Notes: generated by a model not told the origin, from the letters alone. 64,000 nt of DNA from Propionibacteriaceae bacterium (GCA_009782915.1 WRIC01000002.1:1-64000); one strand, 5' to 3'; shown: positions 50,368-59,128, counted from the stretch's first letter. Numbers and translations: made by a program.

Positions 50368-50369
50368 TC

Positions 50370-51317
50370 ATGATCAACTCCAAGATCTGTGATCTGCTGG
50401 GAATCACGTACCCCATCTTTCAAGGCGCCATGGCGTGGATCTCGGACGCTCAACTTGCGGCTGCTGTATCGAATGCAGGTGGTCTTGGCATCATTGCAGG
50501 AGGGAGCGCGCCAGCGGCTTACGTACGCGAACAGATACACCAAGCCCGCCAGTTAACTGACAGGCCCTTGGGGGTGAACGTGATGCTCATGAGCCCGTTT
50601 GCTGCCGAGGTTGCTGAGGTGGTTGCCCAAGAGAAGGTGCCTGTGGTCACCACGGGTGCGGGCAGTCCTGCCCCCTATATGGCTACGTGGCGTGAGGCTG
50701 GGTGTGCGGTCATCCCTGTCGTACCATCGTCAGGGATCGCCAAAGTGGTTGAGCGCCTCGGTGCAACCGCAGTTGTCGCTGAGGGTGGGGAATCCGGTGG
50801 ACACATCGGTGACCTCACCACGATGTCTCTCATCCCCCAGGTGTGTGATGCGGTGTCGATTCCTGTTCTCGCTGCAGGTGGGATCGGCGATGGTCGCGGT
50901 GTTGCTGCCGCTTTGATGTTGGGTGCTTGCGGTGTTCAGATGGGGACCAGGTTCCTGGTTGCCGAAGAGTGCTCTATTCATCCGAGCTATAAGGCGAAGA
51001 TCATCGCTGCCAAAGACATTGACACGATTGCCACCGGTAAACGGTTGGGGCATCCCGTACGCTCGTTGAAAACTCCCTTCTCGAAAGGGTTCTTTGATCG
51101 TGAGTACGACTCGTCGATCACCAACGAGGAGCTCGAAAAACTCGGGGAAGGCGCACTTCGTTTGGCCGCCCACGATGGTGATGAAGAAGCAGGGTGCTTC
51201 ATGGCCGGTCAGATTTCTGGACTGGTTCACGCTGAGCAGAGCGCTGAAGAGATTATCACCGAGGTCATGGGTGAAGCAGAAGAGTTGCTGAGAAAGGCGA
51301 GCGCGTGGGTCGTGTAG
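50370..51317 (+). CDS. fabK: Enoyl-ACP reductase II, FMN-dependent
   Basis: A 315-residue FabK, a flavoprotein TIM barrel that reduces the enoyl-ACP double bond in each elongation round. Features: 'YPIFQGAMAWISDAQLAAAV', 'GGLGIIAGG', 'VVAEGGESGGHIGDLTTM' with the catalytic His, and 'AAGGIGDGRGVAAALMLGA' (FMN phosphate site). Nitronate monooxygenase is the related alternative, but the location between acpP and fabD fixes it as FabK. It overlaps fabD by 13 bp. FabK is typical of Firmicutes and rare in actinobacteria. Confidence 0.94.
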   Translation: MINSKICDLLGITYPIFQGAMAWISDAQLAAAVSNAGGLGIIAGGSAPAAYVREQIHQARQLTDRPLGVNVMLMSPFAAEVAEVVAQEKVPVVTTGAGSPAPYMATWREAGCAVIPVVPSSGIAKVVERLGATAVVAEGGESGGHIGDLTTMSLIPQVCDAVSIPVLAAGGIGDGRGVAAALMLGACGVQMGTRFLVAEECSIHPSYKAKIIAAKDIDTIATGKRLGHPVRSLKTPFSKGFFDREYDSSITNEELEKLGEGALRLAAHDGDEEAGCFMAGQISGLVHAEQSAEEIITEVMGEAEELLRKASAWVV

Positions 51318-52246
51318 CTTTAGTGTTTGCTGGGCAAGGAGCCCAGACTCCAGGGATGGGTCGTAACCTCTATGAGTCTTCGGATGCAGTACGGCGGGTG
51401 TTCGACCAGGTCGAGTCATTTCAACCAGGGGTGACTCAGCTGTGTTTCGAAGGACCAGCTTCGGAATTGAATCTCACGGTCAACACCCAACCTTGTTTGT
51501 TCACCGTTGACTACGGGTGTGCGATCGCACTTGAAGAAGCCCTGGGTGAGAAGTTGTGTGGCGACCACATTCATGGTGTTGCAGGGTTCTCCCTGGGGGA
51601 GGTGGCGGCGGCCACCTTTGCGGGGCTCATGGATTTCGCCACCGGGTTCGACTTTGTGTGTCAGCGCGCCGTTGCTATGCACGAAGCTGGAGTGGACAAT
51701 CCGGGTGTGATGTTCGCGGTAGTGAAACTGGGTGCGAATGAGGTTGAGCAGATCGCGGGGAATGTGACTGGTGTTTATCCCGTGAACTACAACTCACCAG
51801 CCCAAGTCGTGGTGGCCTGCCAAACCGAGCAAGCAGAGAAGTTCGCCCAGCGGGTTGCCGAACAGGGTGGCAAGGCATTGAAACTCCCGGTCAGTGGTGG
51901 GTTTCATTCCCCACTGATGGACTTAGCCGCTGAGAAACTCGCTGACCTCACCTGTTCGATGAACTTCACTGAACCGGTGATTCCACTGTATTCAGCGATG
52001 ACCACCCAACCCTATGACAATCCGCAAGAACAACTCGCCACCCAAGTCAACCATCCGGTGCGCTGGGAGCAGACCATCCGTACCATGGCAGCGGATGGAT
52101 TCGACACGTTCATTGAAGTCGGACCAGGGCGTACCCTGTCGAACTTCATCCGCCAGATCGACGAGACCCTGACGACCTTTCAGGTGAACGACACTGAGTC
52201 TGCTCACCAGGTCGCAGCGTGGCTCAAAGAAAGAAAAGGACACTGA
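51305..52246 (+). CDS. fabD: Malonyl-CoA:ACP transacylase
   Basis: A 313-residue FabD that loads malonate on ACP. The nucleophile is Ser96 in 'GFSLGEVAAA' and the partner is His201 in 'VSGGFHSPLM'. 'VFAGQGAQTPGMGRNLYE' opens the protein. The second half has the usual 'EVGPGRTLSNFI' near residue 275. It starts at GTG inside the fabK end and its stop shares one base with the fabG start. Confidence 0.95.
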   Translation: MGRVALVFAGQGAQTPGMGRNLYESSDAVRRVFDQVESFQPGVTQLCFEGPASELNLTVNTQPCLFTVDYGCAIALEEALGEKLCGDHIHGVAGFSLGEVAAATFAGLMDFATGFDFVCQRAVAMHEAGVDNPGVMFAVVKLGANEVEQIAGNVTGVYPVNYNSPAQVVVACQTEQAEKFAQRVAEQGGKALKLPVSGGFHSPLMDLAAEKLADLTCSMNFTEPVIPLYSAMTTQPYDNPQEQLATQVNHPVRWEQTIRTMAADGFDTFIEVGPGRTLSNFIRQIDETLTTFQVNDTESAHQVAAWLKERKGH

Positions 52247-52986
52247 TGCTTCAAGGCAGAACAGCTGTGATCACGGGTGGTTCGCGCGGGATTGGGCGCG
52301 CTATCGCTGAAGAATATGCCCGCCAGGGATGCAACCTAGCGCTGATCTATCACGGCAACGAGCAAGCCGCTGTGCAGGTTGTTGCTGCAGCGCAGGATTG
52401 TGGAGTACGAGCTCAGGGGTATCAGTGTGATGTCTCCGACTGGAAGTCTGTTGAAGCCACCTGTGGGACTATCCTCTCGGACTTTGATACGGTCGACATC
52501 TTGGTCAACAATGCGGGGATCGTCCATGACAATCTGCTGATGAGGATGAGGGAGCAGGACATCGATGAGGTGCTAGCGGTGAACCTCAAAGGAGCCATGG
52601 CGATGACTCGCCACCTGACACCGACACTGCTGAAGTCCCCTGACGGGCGGGTAATCAACATCTCCTCGGTGGTGGGTCTCATGGGTAATCCGGGTCAAGC
52701 CAACTATGCGGCAGCCAAAGCAGGATTGATCGGTTTCACGAAGTCGATTGCCCGAGAATTCGCCCCACGCTCGGTGACCTGTAACGTCATTGCCCCGGGT
52801 TTCATTGACACAGACATGACCTCTGCATTGCCGGACTCAGCTGCGGAGAAGCTCACTTCGCTCGTACCACTGAAAAGAGTGGGAACCCCCGAGGATATCG
52901 CTGGTGTTGCCGCGTTCCTCGCCTGCGATCAAGCAAGCTATATCACCGGCCAAGTCATCCAAGTCGACGGCGGAATGAGGATGTGA
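52246..52986 (+). CDS. fabG: 3-oxoacyl-ACP reductase
   Basis: A 246-residue short-chain dehydrogenase that reduces 3-oxoacyl-ACP with NADPH. The cofactor loop is 'ITGGSRGIGRAIAEE', the NNAG motif 'ILVNNAGIVHD', and the catalytic Ser-Tyr-Lys are in 'INISSVVGLMG' and 'NYAAAKAGLIGF'. ATG 52246 has AAAGGA 5 nt upstream. The C-terminal 'GQVIQVDGGMRM' is typical of FabG. Confidence 0.95.
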   Translation: MLQGRTAVITGGSRGIGRAIAEEYARQGCNLALIYHGNEQAAVQVVAAAQDCGVRAQGYQCDVSDWKSVEATCGTILSDFDTVDILVNNAGIVHDNLLMRMREQDIDEVLAVNLKGAMAMTRHLTPTLLKSPDGRVINISSVVGLMGNPGQANYAAAKAGLIGFTKSIAREFAPRSVTCNVIAPGFIDTDMTSALPDSAAEKLTSLVPLKRVGTPEDIAGVAAFLACDQASYITGQVIQVDGGMRM

Positions 52987-52988
52987 TC

Positions 52989-54221
52989 ATGAAAAGAGTT
53001 GTTGTTACTGGAATGGGGTGTGTGACCCCTGTGGGGAATAGTGTTGGCGAGTTCTGGGATTCGCTGGTGGCGGGGCGTCATGGGATTGGACAGGTGACGA
53101 GGTTTGATACCTCCACCTCTAAGGTGGCGTTGGCGGCGGAGGTGAAAGGGTTCGACCCTTTGACGGTGATGGAATCCTCGGATGTTCGCAAGACTGATCT
53201 TTATGCTCAGTACGCAATCGCTGCGGCGGTTCAAGCCATGGAGGACTCCGGTCTCACCGGTTCGATTGCTCCGGAGCGTTTCGGGTGCTACGTGGGCTCG
53301 GGCATTGGTGGATTAGGCACCATGATCAACGAGACCACCGTACTGCTGGATAAAGGGCCTACCCGGATCTCTCCCTTCTTCGTACCCATGATGATCGCCA
53401 ACATGGCTTCCGCGCTCATCGCCATGAGGTACGGCGCCCAGGGTCCGAATCTGCCTGTGGTAACCGCCTGCAGTACGGGAACCAACGCACTCGGCGAAGC
53501 GTACCGCGCGATCAAAGCCGGGGCAGCCGACGCAATCATCGCTGGTGGTGCCGAGGCATCCATCAACCCACTGGCCATGGGTGGGTTCGCCAACTGCATG
53601 GCACTGACCACCACCACCGATCCGGATCGGGCCTCGATCCCTTTCGACGCTGACCGATCGGGTTTCGTGATCAGTGAGGGTGCAGGAATCCTCGTACTCG
53701 AAGAACTCACCCATGCCCAGAACCGTGGTGCGGAGGTCTATGGGGAGATCGTTGGGTACGCCAACACCTGTGACGCCTATCACATGACTGCCCCACACCC
53801 GGATGCGGAGGGGAGCGCAGCGATGATTCGTGGCGCCTTCCAGGATGCGGGGATCGCACCCGATGAACACCTCTATATCAATGCCCATGGCACATCAACC
53901 CCGCTCAACGACAAAACAGAAACCCTGGCTATCAAGAAGGCCCTCGGCGAGGTCGCTCACCAGGTGGTGATCAGCTCAACCAAATCGATGACCGGGCACA
54001 TGTTGGGGGCTGCTGGCGGTGTGGAGGCGATTGCGTGTATTCAGGCTCTGCGAACAGGAATCATCCCCCCGACTGTGGGTTTGGCTAACCCTGATCCGGA
54101 TTGTGACCTGGATTATGTTCCCAGTGTGGCTCGTGAGGCTCACCCCCGGACTGCTTTGACGATTTCCTTGGGTTTCGGCGGGCACAATGCGGGGCTCCTC
54201 ATGAGGTCGGTGGCACCATGA
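52989..54221 (+). CDS. fabF: 3-oxoacyl-ACP synthase II
   Basis: A 410-residue KAS II, the elongating condensing enzyme. The active Cys161 is in 'TACSTGTNALGEA', the two histidines in 'INAHGTSTPLND' and 'KSMTGHMLGAAGGVEA'. ATG 52989 is preferred over the in-frame GTG six bases earlier, since GAGG lies 8 nt upstream. It overlaps fabZ by 4 bp (ATGA). In Firmicutes accB often stands between fabF and fabZ; it is missing here. Confidence 0.95.
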   Translation: MKRVVVTGMGCVTPVGNSVGEFWDSLVAGRHGIGQVTRFDTSTSKVALAAEVKGFDPLTVMESSDVRKTDLYAQYAIAAAVQAMEDSGLTGSIAPERFGCYVGSGIGGLGTMINETTVLLDKGPTRISPFFVPMMIANMASALIAMRYGAQGPNLPVVTACSTGTNALGEAYRAIKAGAADAIIAGGAEASINPLAMGGFANCMALTTTTDPDRASIPFDADRSGFVISEGAGILVLEELTHAQNRGAEVYGEIVGYANTCDAYHMTAPHPDAEGSAAMIRGAFQDAGIAPDEHLYINAHGTSTPLNDKTETLAIKKALGEVAHQVVISSTKSMTGHMLGAAGGVEAIACIQALRTGIIPPTVGLANPDPDCDLDYVPSVAREAHPRTALTISLGFGGHNAGLLMRSVAP

Positions 54222-54625
54222 ATCGTGAAGAACTGAAGGCTGTTCTCCCTCACCGCGAACCAATGCTGCTGGTGGACGAAGCTTGGGTGGACGGTAAGGA
54301 GTCTGTTGGTGTCTACACCGTACGCGGGGACGAGTTTTTCCTCCAGGGCCATTTCCCCGACAACCCGGTGGTTCCCGGTGTGATCCTTTGCGAGATGATG
54401 GCACAATCAGGTTGCGTACTCATGGCTGATCAGGTCGCGGGCAAAACCCCCTACTTTTCGGGTCTCGACAAGGTCCGGTTCAAACGCAAGGTGATCCCCG
54501 GTGACACCATCGAGTTTCGCTGCCAGCTCACCGCCGCCAAGGGCCCCTTCTTTTTCTTGAGTGGTACGGCCAGTGTTGCCGGTGAGGTCTGTGCGATCGC
54601 CGAGATGTCCTTCGCCCTAGCGTGA
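54218..54625 (+). CDS. fabZ: 3-hydroxyacyl-ACP dehydratase
   Basis: A 135-residue hot-dog-fold dehydratase. The catalytic His is in 'GHFPDNPVVPGVI' and the partner Glu in 'ILCEMMAQSGCV'. The stop TGA at 54623-54625 is part of the first GTGACAAACG repeat of a family B array, so the repeat now defines the end of the protein. It is the last gene of the operon; no acc genes follow. Confidence 0.95.
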   Translation: MNREELKAVLPHREPMLLVDEAWVDGKESVGVYTVRGDEFFLQGHFPDNPVVPGVILCEMMAQSGCVLMADQVAGKTPYFSGLDKVRFKRKVIPGDTIEFRCQLTAAKGPFFFLSGTASVAGEVCAIAEMSFALA

Positions 54626-54780
54626 CAAACGCCCCGTCCCCTTGTGACAAACGCCCCGTCCCCTTGTGACAAACGCCCCGTCCCCTTGTGACAAACGCCC
54701 CGTCCCCTTGTCACTTGTAGCGTGACAAACGCCCCGTCCCCTTGTCGCGTAGCGTGACAAACGCCCCGTCCCCTTGTCAC
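54622..54780. repeat. Array of six family B half units
   Basis: GTGACAAACGCCCCGTCCCC plus TT begins at 54622, 54644, 54666 and 54688 (22-bp step) and again at 54722 and 54754. All copies have the same direction, unlike the paired arms elsewhere. Two TTGTCAC ends (near 54708 and 54774) can pair with GTGACAA to make hairpins. Confidence 0.92.
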
Positions 54781-54808
54781 GCACCCCAGACTCCACAGTC
54801 ACCCCCTC

Positions 54809-54898
54809 GTCATTCCGTGCGAAGTCACGGAATCCAGACTCCACAGTCGTAGAATGTGGTTTCTGGACCCTGCGAGTCGCTCCGCTCCGCAGGGTGAC
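54809..54898. repeat. Family A palindromic element, 90 bp
   Basis: Left end GTCATTCCGTGCGAAGTCAC, core CCAGACTCCACAGTCGTAGA, right end CTGCGAGTCGCTCCGCTCCG. A stray core piece (CCAGACTCCACAGTC) precedes it at 54786. Confidence 0.9.
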
Positions 54899-54923
54899 GG
54901 CGGGTATGTGACGGTTCCGTTTG

Positions 54924-55568
54924 TCACGCGCACCAGGTTGTGGCCAGCAGGATTGTGTCGTTAACGCTCCAGGTGCAGTTCCATGGGCCAAGTCCTGCAG
55001 GAACCTCGTGGTGGAACTCAATGTGAGCGGTGAAGGAGGGGGACAGCCGTACCTCCACATCGAGGAACCCCAAACCCACCCGCGCCACTGGATACCAGGC
55101 TTTGAAAATGCTTTCTTTGACGCAGAACAACAGTCGATCCCAGGGGATTTCCCTATCAGTGGCGAACAGGGAGCTCACGACCTCGCGCTCAGCAGTGGAA
55201 CTGATGCGATCAAGGACCCCCGGTGGTAGGCCTTGAGTGGGTTCAGCGTCAATACCCAAGGCAGTGATGTCCTTCTCCCAGGCGAGTGCGGCCGCCTGAA
55301 ATCCGTCGCAGTGGGTCATCGACCCCACGATCCCTTCAGGCCACAGCGGGCATCCAGCGGAATCATTGAGTACGGCAGCTGGTCCAACCCCAAGCTCGAC
55401 TAGGGCCTCACGGGCACACCACCGAACCCCAGCATATTCACGCTGTCTCTTGGCACTTGCAGTACGAACGACCTCGACCTCGCTCGGCCACAAACTGTCG
55501 AGTCCAACCGGAACTCGGGTAGCACAGTAAACCACAGGAACACCCGCCACAACCCAGGAAGAACTCAT
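54924..55568 (-). CDS. 4'-Phosphopantetheinyl transferase, Sfp/EntD type
   Basis: A 214-residue transferase that moves phosphopantetheine from CoA to a carrier-protein serine. Family motifs: 'PLWPEGIVGSMTHCDGF', 'LGIDAEP' with the metal-binding Asp and Glu, and 'FCVKESIFKAWYPV' with the second metal Glu and the conserved Lys. The EntD-like version lies next to the fab operon in convergent direction, with ACP (acpP) as the natural target, although other carrier proteins outside the window are possible. Confidence 0.9.
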   Translation of the reverse strand: MSSSWVVAGVPVVYCATRVPVGLDSLWPSEVEVVRTASAKRQREYAGVRWCAREALVELGVGPAAVLNDSAGCPLWPEGIVGSMTHCDGFQAAALAWEKDITALGIDAEPTQGLPPGVLDRISSTAEREVVSSLFATDREIPWDRLLFCVKESIFKAWYPVARVGLGFLDVEVRLSPSFTAHIEFHHEVPAGLGPWNCTWSVNDTILLATTWCA

Positions 55569-55601
55569 CCACCAATCCTACTGGTGTGCACACCACCACT
55601 G

Positions 55602-55657
55602 TCATTCTGCGCGAAGTCGCGCTGGCGCGCTCCGCAGCACAGGCTCCGTCGCGGGCG
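55602..55657. repeat. Family A fragment with the expanded arm
   Basis: CATTCTGCGCGAAGTCGCGC runs into TGGCGCGCTCCGCAGCACAG and GCTCCG, the submotif found in the expanded copy at 11805. The core and right half are missing. Confidence 0.75.
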
Positions 55658-55667
55658 GTCACATTGT

Positions 55668-56657
55668 TTAGATGAGACCGAGGGCAGTGACGGCGTCCTT
55701 CTCGCCTTGGAGCTCGGCAACGGAGGCGTCGATCTTTCCGCGGGAGAACTCGTCGAGGTCGAGGCCCTGGACAATGGTGTAGTTTCCGCCGGAGGTGGTC
55801 ACCGGGAAGGAGGAGATCAAACCCTCAGGCACCCCGTACGACCCATCGGAGACCACAGCCATCGAAGTCCAGTCGCCTGCGGGCGTACCCAACAACCAAT
55901 CGCGAACGTGCTCGATGGTGGCGTTAGCTGCCGAAGCGGCCGAGGATGCCCCACGAGCCTCAATGATGGCAGCACCGCGTTGAGCGACCGTCGGAATAAA
56001 CGTGGAAGCGATCCACTCCTGGTCACCGACCAGTTCAGCAGCATTCTTGCCACCGACCTCAGTGTGATAGAGGTCAGGGAATTGTGTCGCGGAGTGGTTA
56101 CCCCAGATCGTCATCTTCGTGATGTCGGATACAGCCACACCAAGTTTCGCAGCCAACTGTGAGATAGCGCGATTATGGTCCAATCTCGTCAGGGCAGAGA
56201 ATTGGGTGGCGGGAATATCGGGTGCGTTGTTCATCGCAATCAGAGCGTTCGTGTTCGCCGGGTTTCCGGTCACACAGATGCGGATATCGGAGGCAGCCAC
56301 CTCATTCAACGCCTTGCCTTGTTTGGTGAAAATTTCGCCATTGGCCGAGAGCAGATCGTTGCGCTCCATTCCAGCGGTACGCGGACGAGCGCCCACGAGC
56401 AGGGCAACATTCGCACCATCGAAAACCTTCAACGGATCATCACCGATCTCGACACCTGCCAAAAGTGGGGAGGCACAATCATCGAGTTCCATGACGACAC
56501 CTTCGAGGGCCTTGAGGGCGGGGGTGATCTCGAGTAGACGCAGTTCAATGGGCTGATCAGGGCCGAGCAGGGAACCGCTGGCAAGACGGAATAGCAGGCT
56601 ATAGCAGATTTGGCCGGCAGCACCGGTCACAGCAACTTTCACTGGGGTTTTGGTCAT
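55668..56657 (-). CDS. mdh: Malate dehydrogenase
   Basis: A 329-residue NAD-dependent malate dehydrogenase of the cytosolic type. Substrate and proton-relay residues are visible in '[15 protein letters not shown]' (substrate-binding arginines), '[14 protein letters not shown]', '[16 protein letters not shown]' and '[13 protein letters not shown]' (active His). ATG 56657 ([10 protein letters not shown]) is preceded by AAAGGAG. In the Wood-Werkman cycle it reduces the oxaloacetate made by transcarboxylase. One oddity: the NAD loop reads GAAGQIC rather than the usual GAAGQIG, with Cys18 in place of the third glycine. Confidence 0.95.
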   Translation of the reverse strand: MTKTPVKVAVTGAAGQICYSLLFRLASGSLLGPDQPIELRLLEITPALKALEGVVMELDDCASPLLAGVEIGDDPLKVFDGANVALLVGARPRTAGMERNDLLSANGEIFTKQGKALNEVAASDIRICVTGNPANTNALIAMNNAPDIPATQFSALTRLDHNRAISQLAAKLGVAVSDITKMTIWGNHSATQFPDLYHTEVGGKNAAELVGDQEWIASTFIPTVAQRGAAIIEARGASSAASAANATIEHVRDWLLGTPAGDWTSMAVVSDGSYGVPEGLISSFPVTTSGGNYTIVQGLDLDEFSRGKIDASVAELQGEKDAVTALGLI

Positions 56658-56796
56658 AGTTGGCTCCTTTAAGATTGGTCCCACATGGGAATGGGTCCAC
56701 CGTACCACCTCAACCCAGGTCAAAGTCAGGAACATCCCAGTTCACTGGAGGCATATCTTTGCTTCAAGAAGATAAGCTAGAACTAAAGGAGTACTC

Positions 56797-57060
56797 ATGC
56801 CACAGATTAAACTTGGTCTTTCCCCCGACAAGGTAGCGGGAGTGTTCGCTGATTTTGTTCGAGCCTGGCACACCAAGGATTGTTTCATTCTCGATTTTTC
56901 GGGATACACCGATCCGCCGATGCGTGATGAGGAAGCCGATGATGTGATTCAGCAGGCCTCTGTTGTGTCACGAGTACGCGTACCACCGTCCCAGGTTTTC
57001 GAACTCATGAAAGCACTCGAACAGCAACTGTCTGCCTGGGAGTCAGAAAACAAGTCCTAG
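56797..57060 (+). CDS. DUF3467 family protein
   Basis: An 87-residue protein with 'HTKDCFILDFSGYTDPP' and 'VSRVRVPPSQVFELMKALEQ', the pattern of the DUF3467 family. AAAGGAG lies 6 nt before the ATG. The fold is expected to be a small alpha/beta unit; function unknown. The gene is divergent from mdh and its stop is 19 bp from the end of the convergent sigma-factor fusion. Confidence 0.82.
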   Translation: MPQIKLGLSPDKVAGVFADFVRAWHTKDCFILDFSGYTDPPMRDEEADDVIQQASVVSRVRVPPSQVFELMKALEQQLSAWESENKS

Positions 57061-57079
57061 CCTTGGGGCTCTGCCTGGC

Positions 57080-58921
57080 TCACTTGGGTTGGACCCCGGG
57101 GATCTCATAACTGGGACCGTACCGGCTCCCGTCAGCGTACCTCACACCCACCCTATGTGTTCCGCCGGGAAGGGAAATATTAGTATCGCTCTTTCCTGAG
57201 CTGTTGAGGTGAGTGGTTTGCACGACTGTCCCATCGACAAGAATCTGGGCGACCTTGTTTGAGGTTCCACTGATGTGCAAATTAGCGCCACCAGGTGAGC
57301 TGACCGCGCTCATCGATGGTGGGCTGTAGAGAACAAAATGTGACTCTGAGGGGGCGGGATTCTTTTTACCTTTGGCCACAACTTTGTGGTTTCCAGCGCG
57401 CAGATCAGAGTACGGTCCGGAGGCCATCCATGAGCCTTTGGCGTCGGCGGTGACAGTGACCGTGGTTCCACCCAGGGTGAGGGTGACCGTATCGCCGGGT
57501 TCGCTCGTACCTCTAATCACGGGATAAACCAAACCACCCAGGGTGTCCACTGATCCGATCGAGGCTGCTTTGCTCGTAGCTGGCGGTGGTGGCGTGGTTG
57601 AGGGTGGCCGCGTTGTGGTGGGTGTCGGTGTGGGCGTAGGTGTCGGTGTCGGTGTTGGACTCGCGGTTTCGCTTGGCTCCGGTATTGGTGTGGCAGTTGT
57701 CGGCTCAACTGTAGGTGTCTCAGATACCACTGGTTCAGTGGTGGTGACCTGTGTGGTGGGGCTGGTGGACGCTGGTTTTTCGGGAGCTCCGGAAGCCAAC
57801 CACAGCAGCCCAAGAATCAGGCCACACAAGATGAGCAAGGGAATGAGCCACCAGATGAGACCGCGCTTTCTCTTGTCCTCATCCTCATCGGGGTCGCTGG
57901 GCGGTGGTGCCAGGAATTCTTCCTCAGGCACCTCGGCGATTGTGGTCTGCCCCACAGGCTCCCCAGCTAAGAGGGTTTCCAGGGTTGGCTCCTCGATGGT
58001 GTCGAATCCGGGTGCCTCAACTGTTGCCACCGTGTCGGCGACTTCGGCAGCAACGGGTGCCAGCGCTGCAACTGTGACTGGTGCAACAAATTCCATGCCC
58101 TTGAATTGTTCAGCGACACCGGTGGGCAGTGGATCATCGTTGATGAGAATAGCGCCATTGGCATTGATGGAAGCATTGAGGGCTTCGCTTGCGCCCACAC
58201 CTGCGATAGAACCCAGGAGTAGCTTGGAGGCTTGCTGGCCCATGGAACGCGAGGTAGTCAACACGGAGCGACATTCGGCACATCCGAGAAGGTGGTTGTC
58301 GATGCGTTCCATGTCGCGGTGGGGCAGGGCTTTTTTAGAGAAAGCTCGACTGTGTTCGCGTACCCAACGGCACTGGGGAGACCGCGCGGCTATAGCGTTG
58401 ACGCGCGCCCACGCGGAGGTGAGTTGGCGACGTGCTCGCGGTTGGATGGTTTCGATTTGTACGGGGGTCATGCCGGTGATGACAGAGATTTCTTCGGGGC
58501 TCATCCGCTCGACATCGCGGTACCACAAAACTTCTTGCCAGCGGGGTGGCAAGGTGAACAGGGCTCGGGCCATTTTCGAGTTGAGTGTTTTCGCTGGTTT
58601 CGTGTCACCGAGTGCAACACTGCGAATCGTTGCATATAGATAGGGGCGGAAGGGGCCTTTGGGGGCTCGATTGGCACGAATCTCGGTCAGGATTCGCTGC
58701 CAGGCTTCTTCGTTGACCTCTTCAGCATGAAGCCCAGCATCGGACTGTGCAGCAATGAGACCGAGTGAACTGTGGCGATGCCAGAGTTCCTCATAGGCAG
58801 CTTTGGAGCCTTGGCGAGTGTAGTCCACCAGTTGGCTGTCTGATGCTTTCACTATTTCAAGGTCAAACTCACCGTTGGTGCGCTCGTCTTTCGCAGGACC
58901 AGTGATGCCAGGATCCTCCAT
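57080..58921 (-). CDS. Sigma factor fused to zinc anti-sigma domain, membrane helix and Ig-like exodomain
   Basis: A 613-residue protein with an unusual domain order. Residues about 27-105 resemble sigma region 2 ('DSQLVDYTRQGSKAAYEELW', 'PYLYATIRSVAL'), and 120-172 sigma region 4 ('LFTLPPRWQEVLWYRDVERM', 'SPEEISVITGMTPVQIE'). A ZAS-type anti-sigma zinc motif follows near 207-216 (NHLLGCAEC, His-x3-Cys-x2-Cys). After a long acidic linker comes one membrane helix at about 357-380 (IWWLIPLLILCGLILGLLWL), a PT-repeat stalk and two Ig-like units outside (about 460-613). Normally sigma and anti-sigma are separate proteins. Here transcription factor, inhibitor and outside sensor are one chain, so release by proteolysis or a structural role can be imagined; neither is shown. 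Confidence 0.85.
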   Translation of the reverse strand: MEDPGITGPAKDERTNGEFDLEIVKASDSQLVDYTRQGSKAAYEELWHRHSSLGLIAAQSDAGLHAEEVNEEAWQRILTEIRANRAPKGPFRPYLYATIRSVALGDTKPAKTLNSKMARALFTLPPRWQEVLWYRDVERMSPEEISVITGMTPVQIETIQPRARRQLTSAWARVNAIAARSPQCRWVREHSRAFSKKALPHRDMERIDNHLLGCAECRSVLTTSRSMGQQASKLLLGSIAGVGASEALNASINANGAILINDDPLPTGVAEQFKGMEFVAPVTVAALAPVAAEVADTVATVEAPGFDTIEEPTLETLLAGEPVGQTTIAEVPEEEFLAPPPSDPDEDEDKRKRGLIWWLIPLLILCGLILGLLWLASGAPEKPASTSPTTQVTTTEPVVSETPTVEPTTATPIPEPSETASPTPTPTPTPTPTPTTTRPPSTTPPPPATSKAASIGSVDTLGGLVYPVIRGTSEPGDTVTLTLGGTTVTVTADAKGSWMASGPYSDLRAGNHKVVAKGKKNPAPSESHFVLYSPPSMSAVSSPGGANLHISGTSNKVAQILVDGTVVQTTHLNSSGKSDTNISLPGGTHRVGVRYADGSRYGPSYEIPGVQPK

Positions 58922-59128
58922 GAGGTTCTCCTACGTGTCAATCTCTTCGGGGCTGATGAATCCGCGCGCCAGCACACACCCGTGTGAGCATGTTCACGCG
59001 AACTCCTCTGGAGTCTATCACCACGAGAGATACTGGTGTATCGAATATGAGACAATCTCTTGGTCCTTGCCCTGTGGCGCAGTACTGAAGCGCAACAGTT
59101 GAACAGCCGTGACCACTAGGATGGGACC

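Noticed and set aside
54622-54780. CRISPR array
   Set aside because: Units follow one another every 22 bp with no distinct spacers, and no cas gene is present. It is a tandem array of family B halves.
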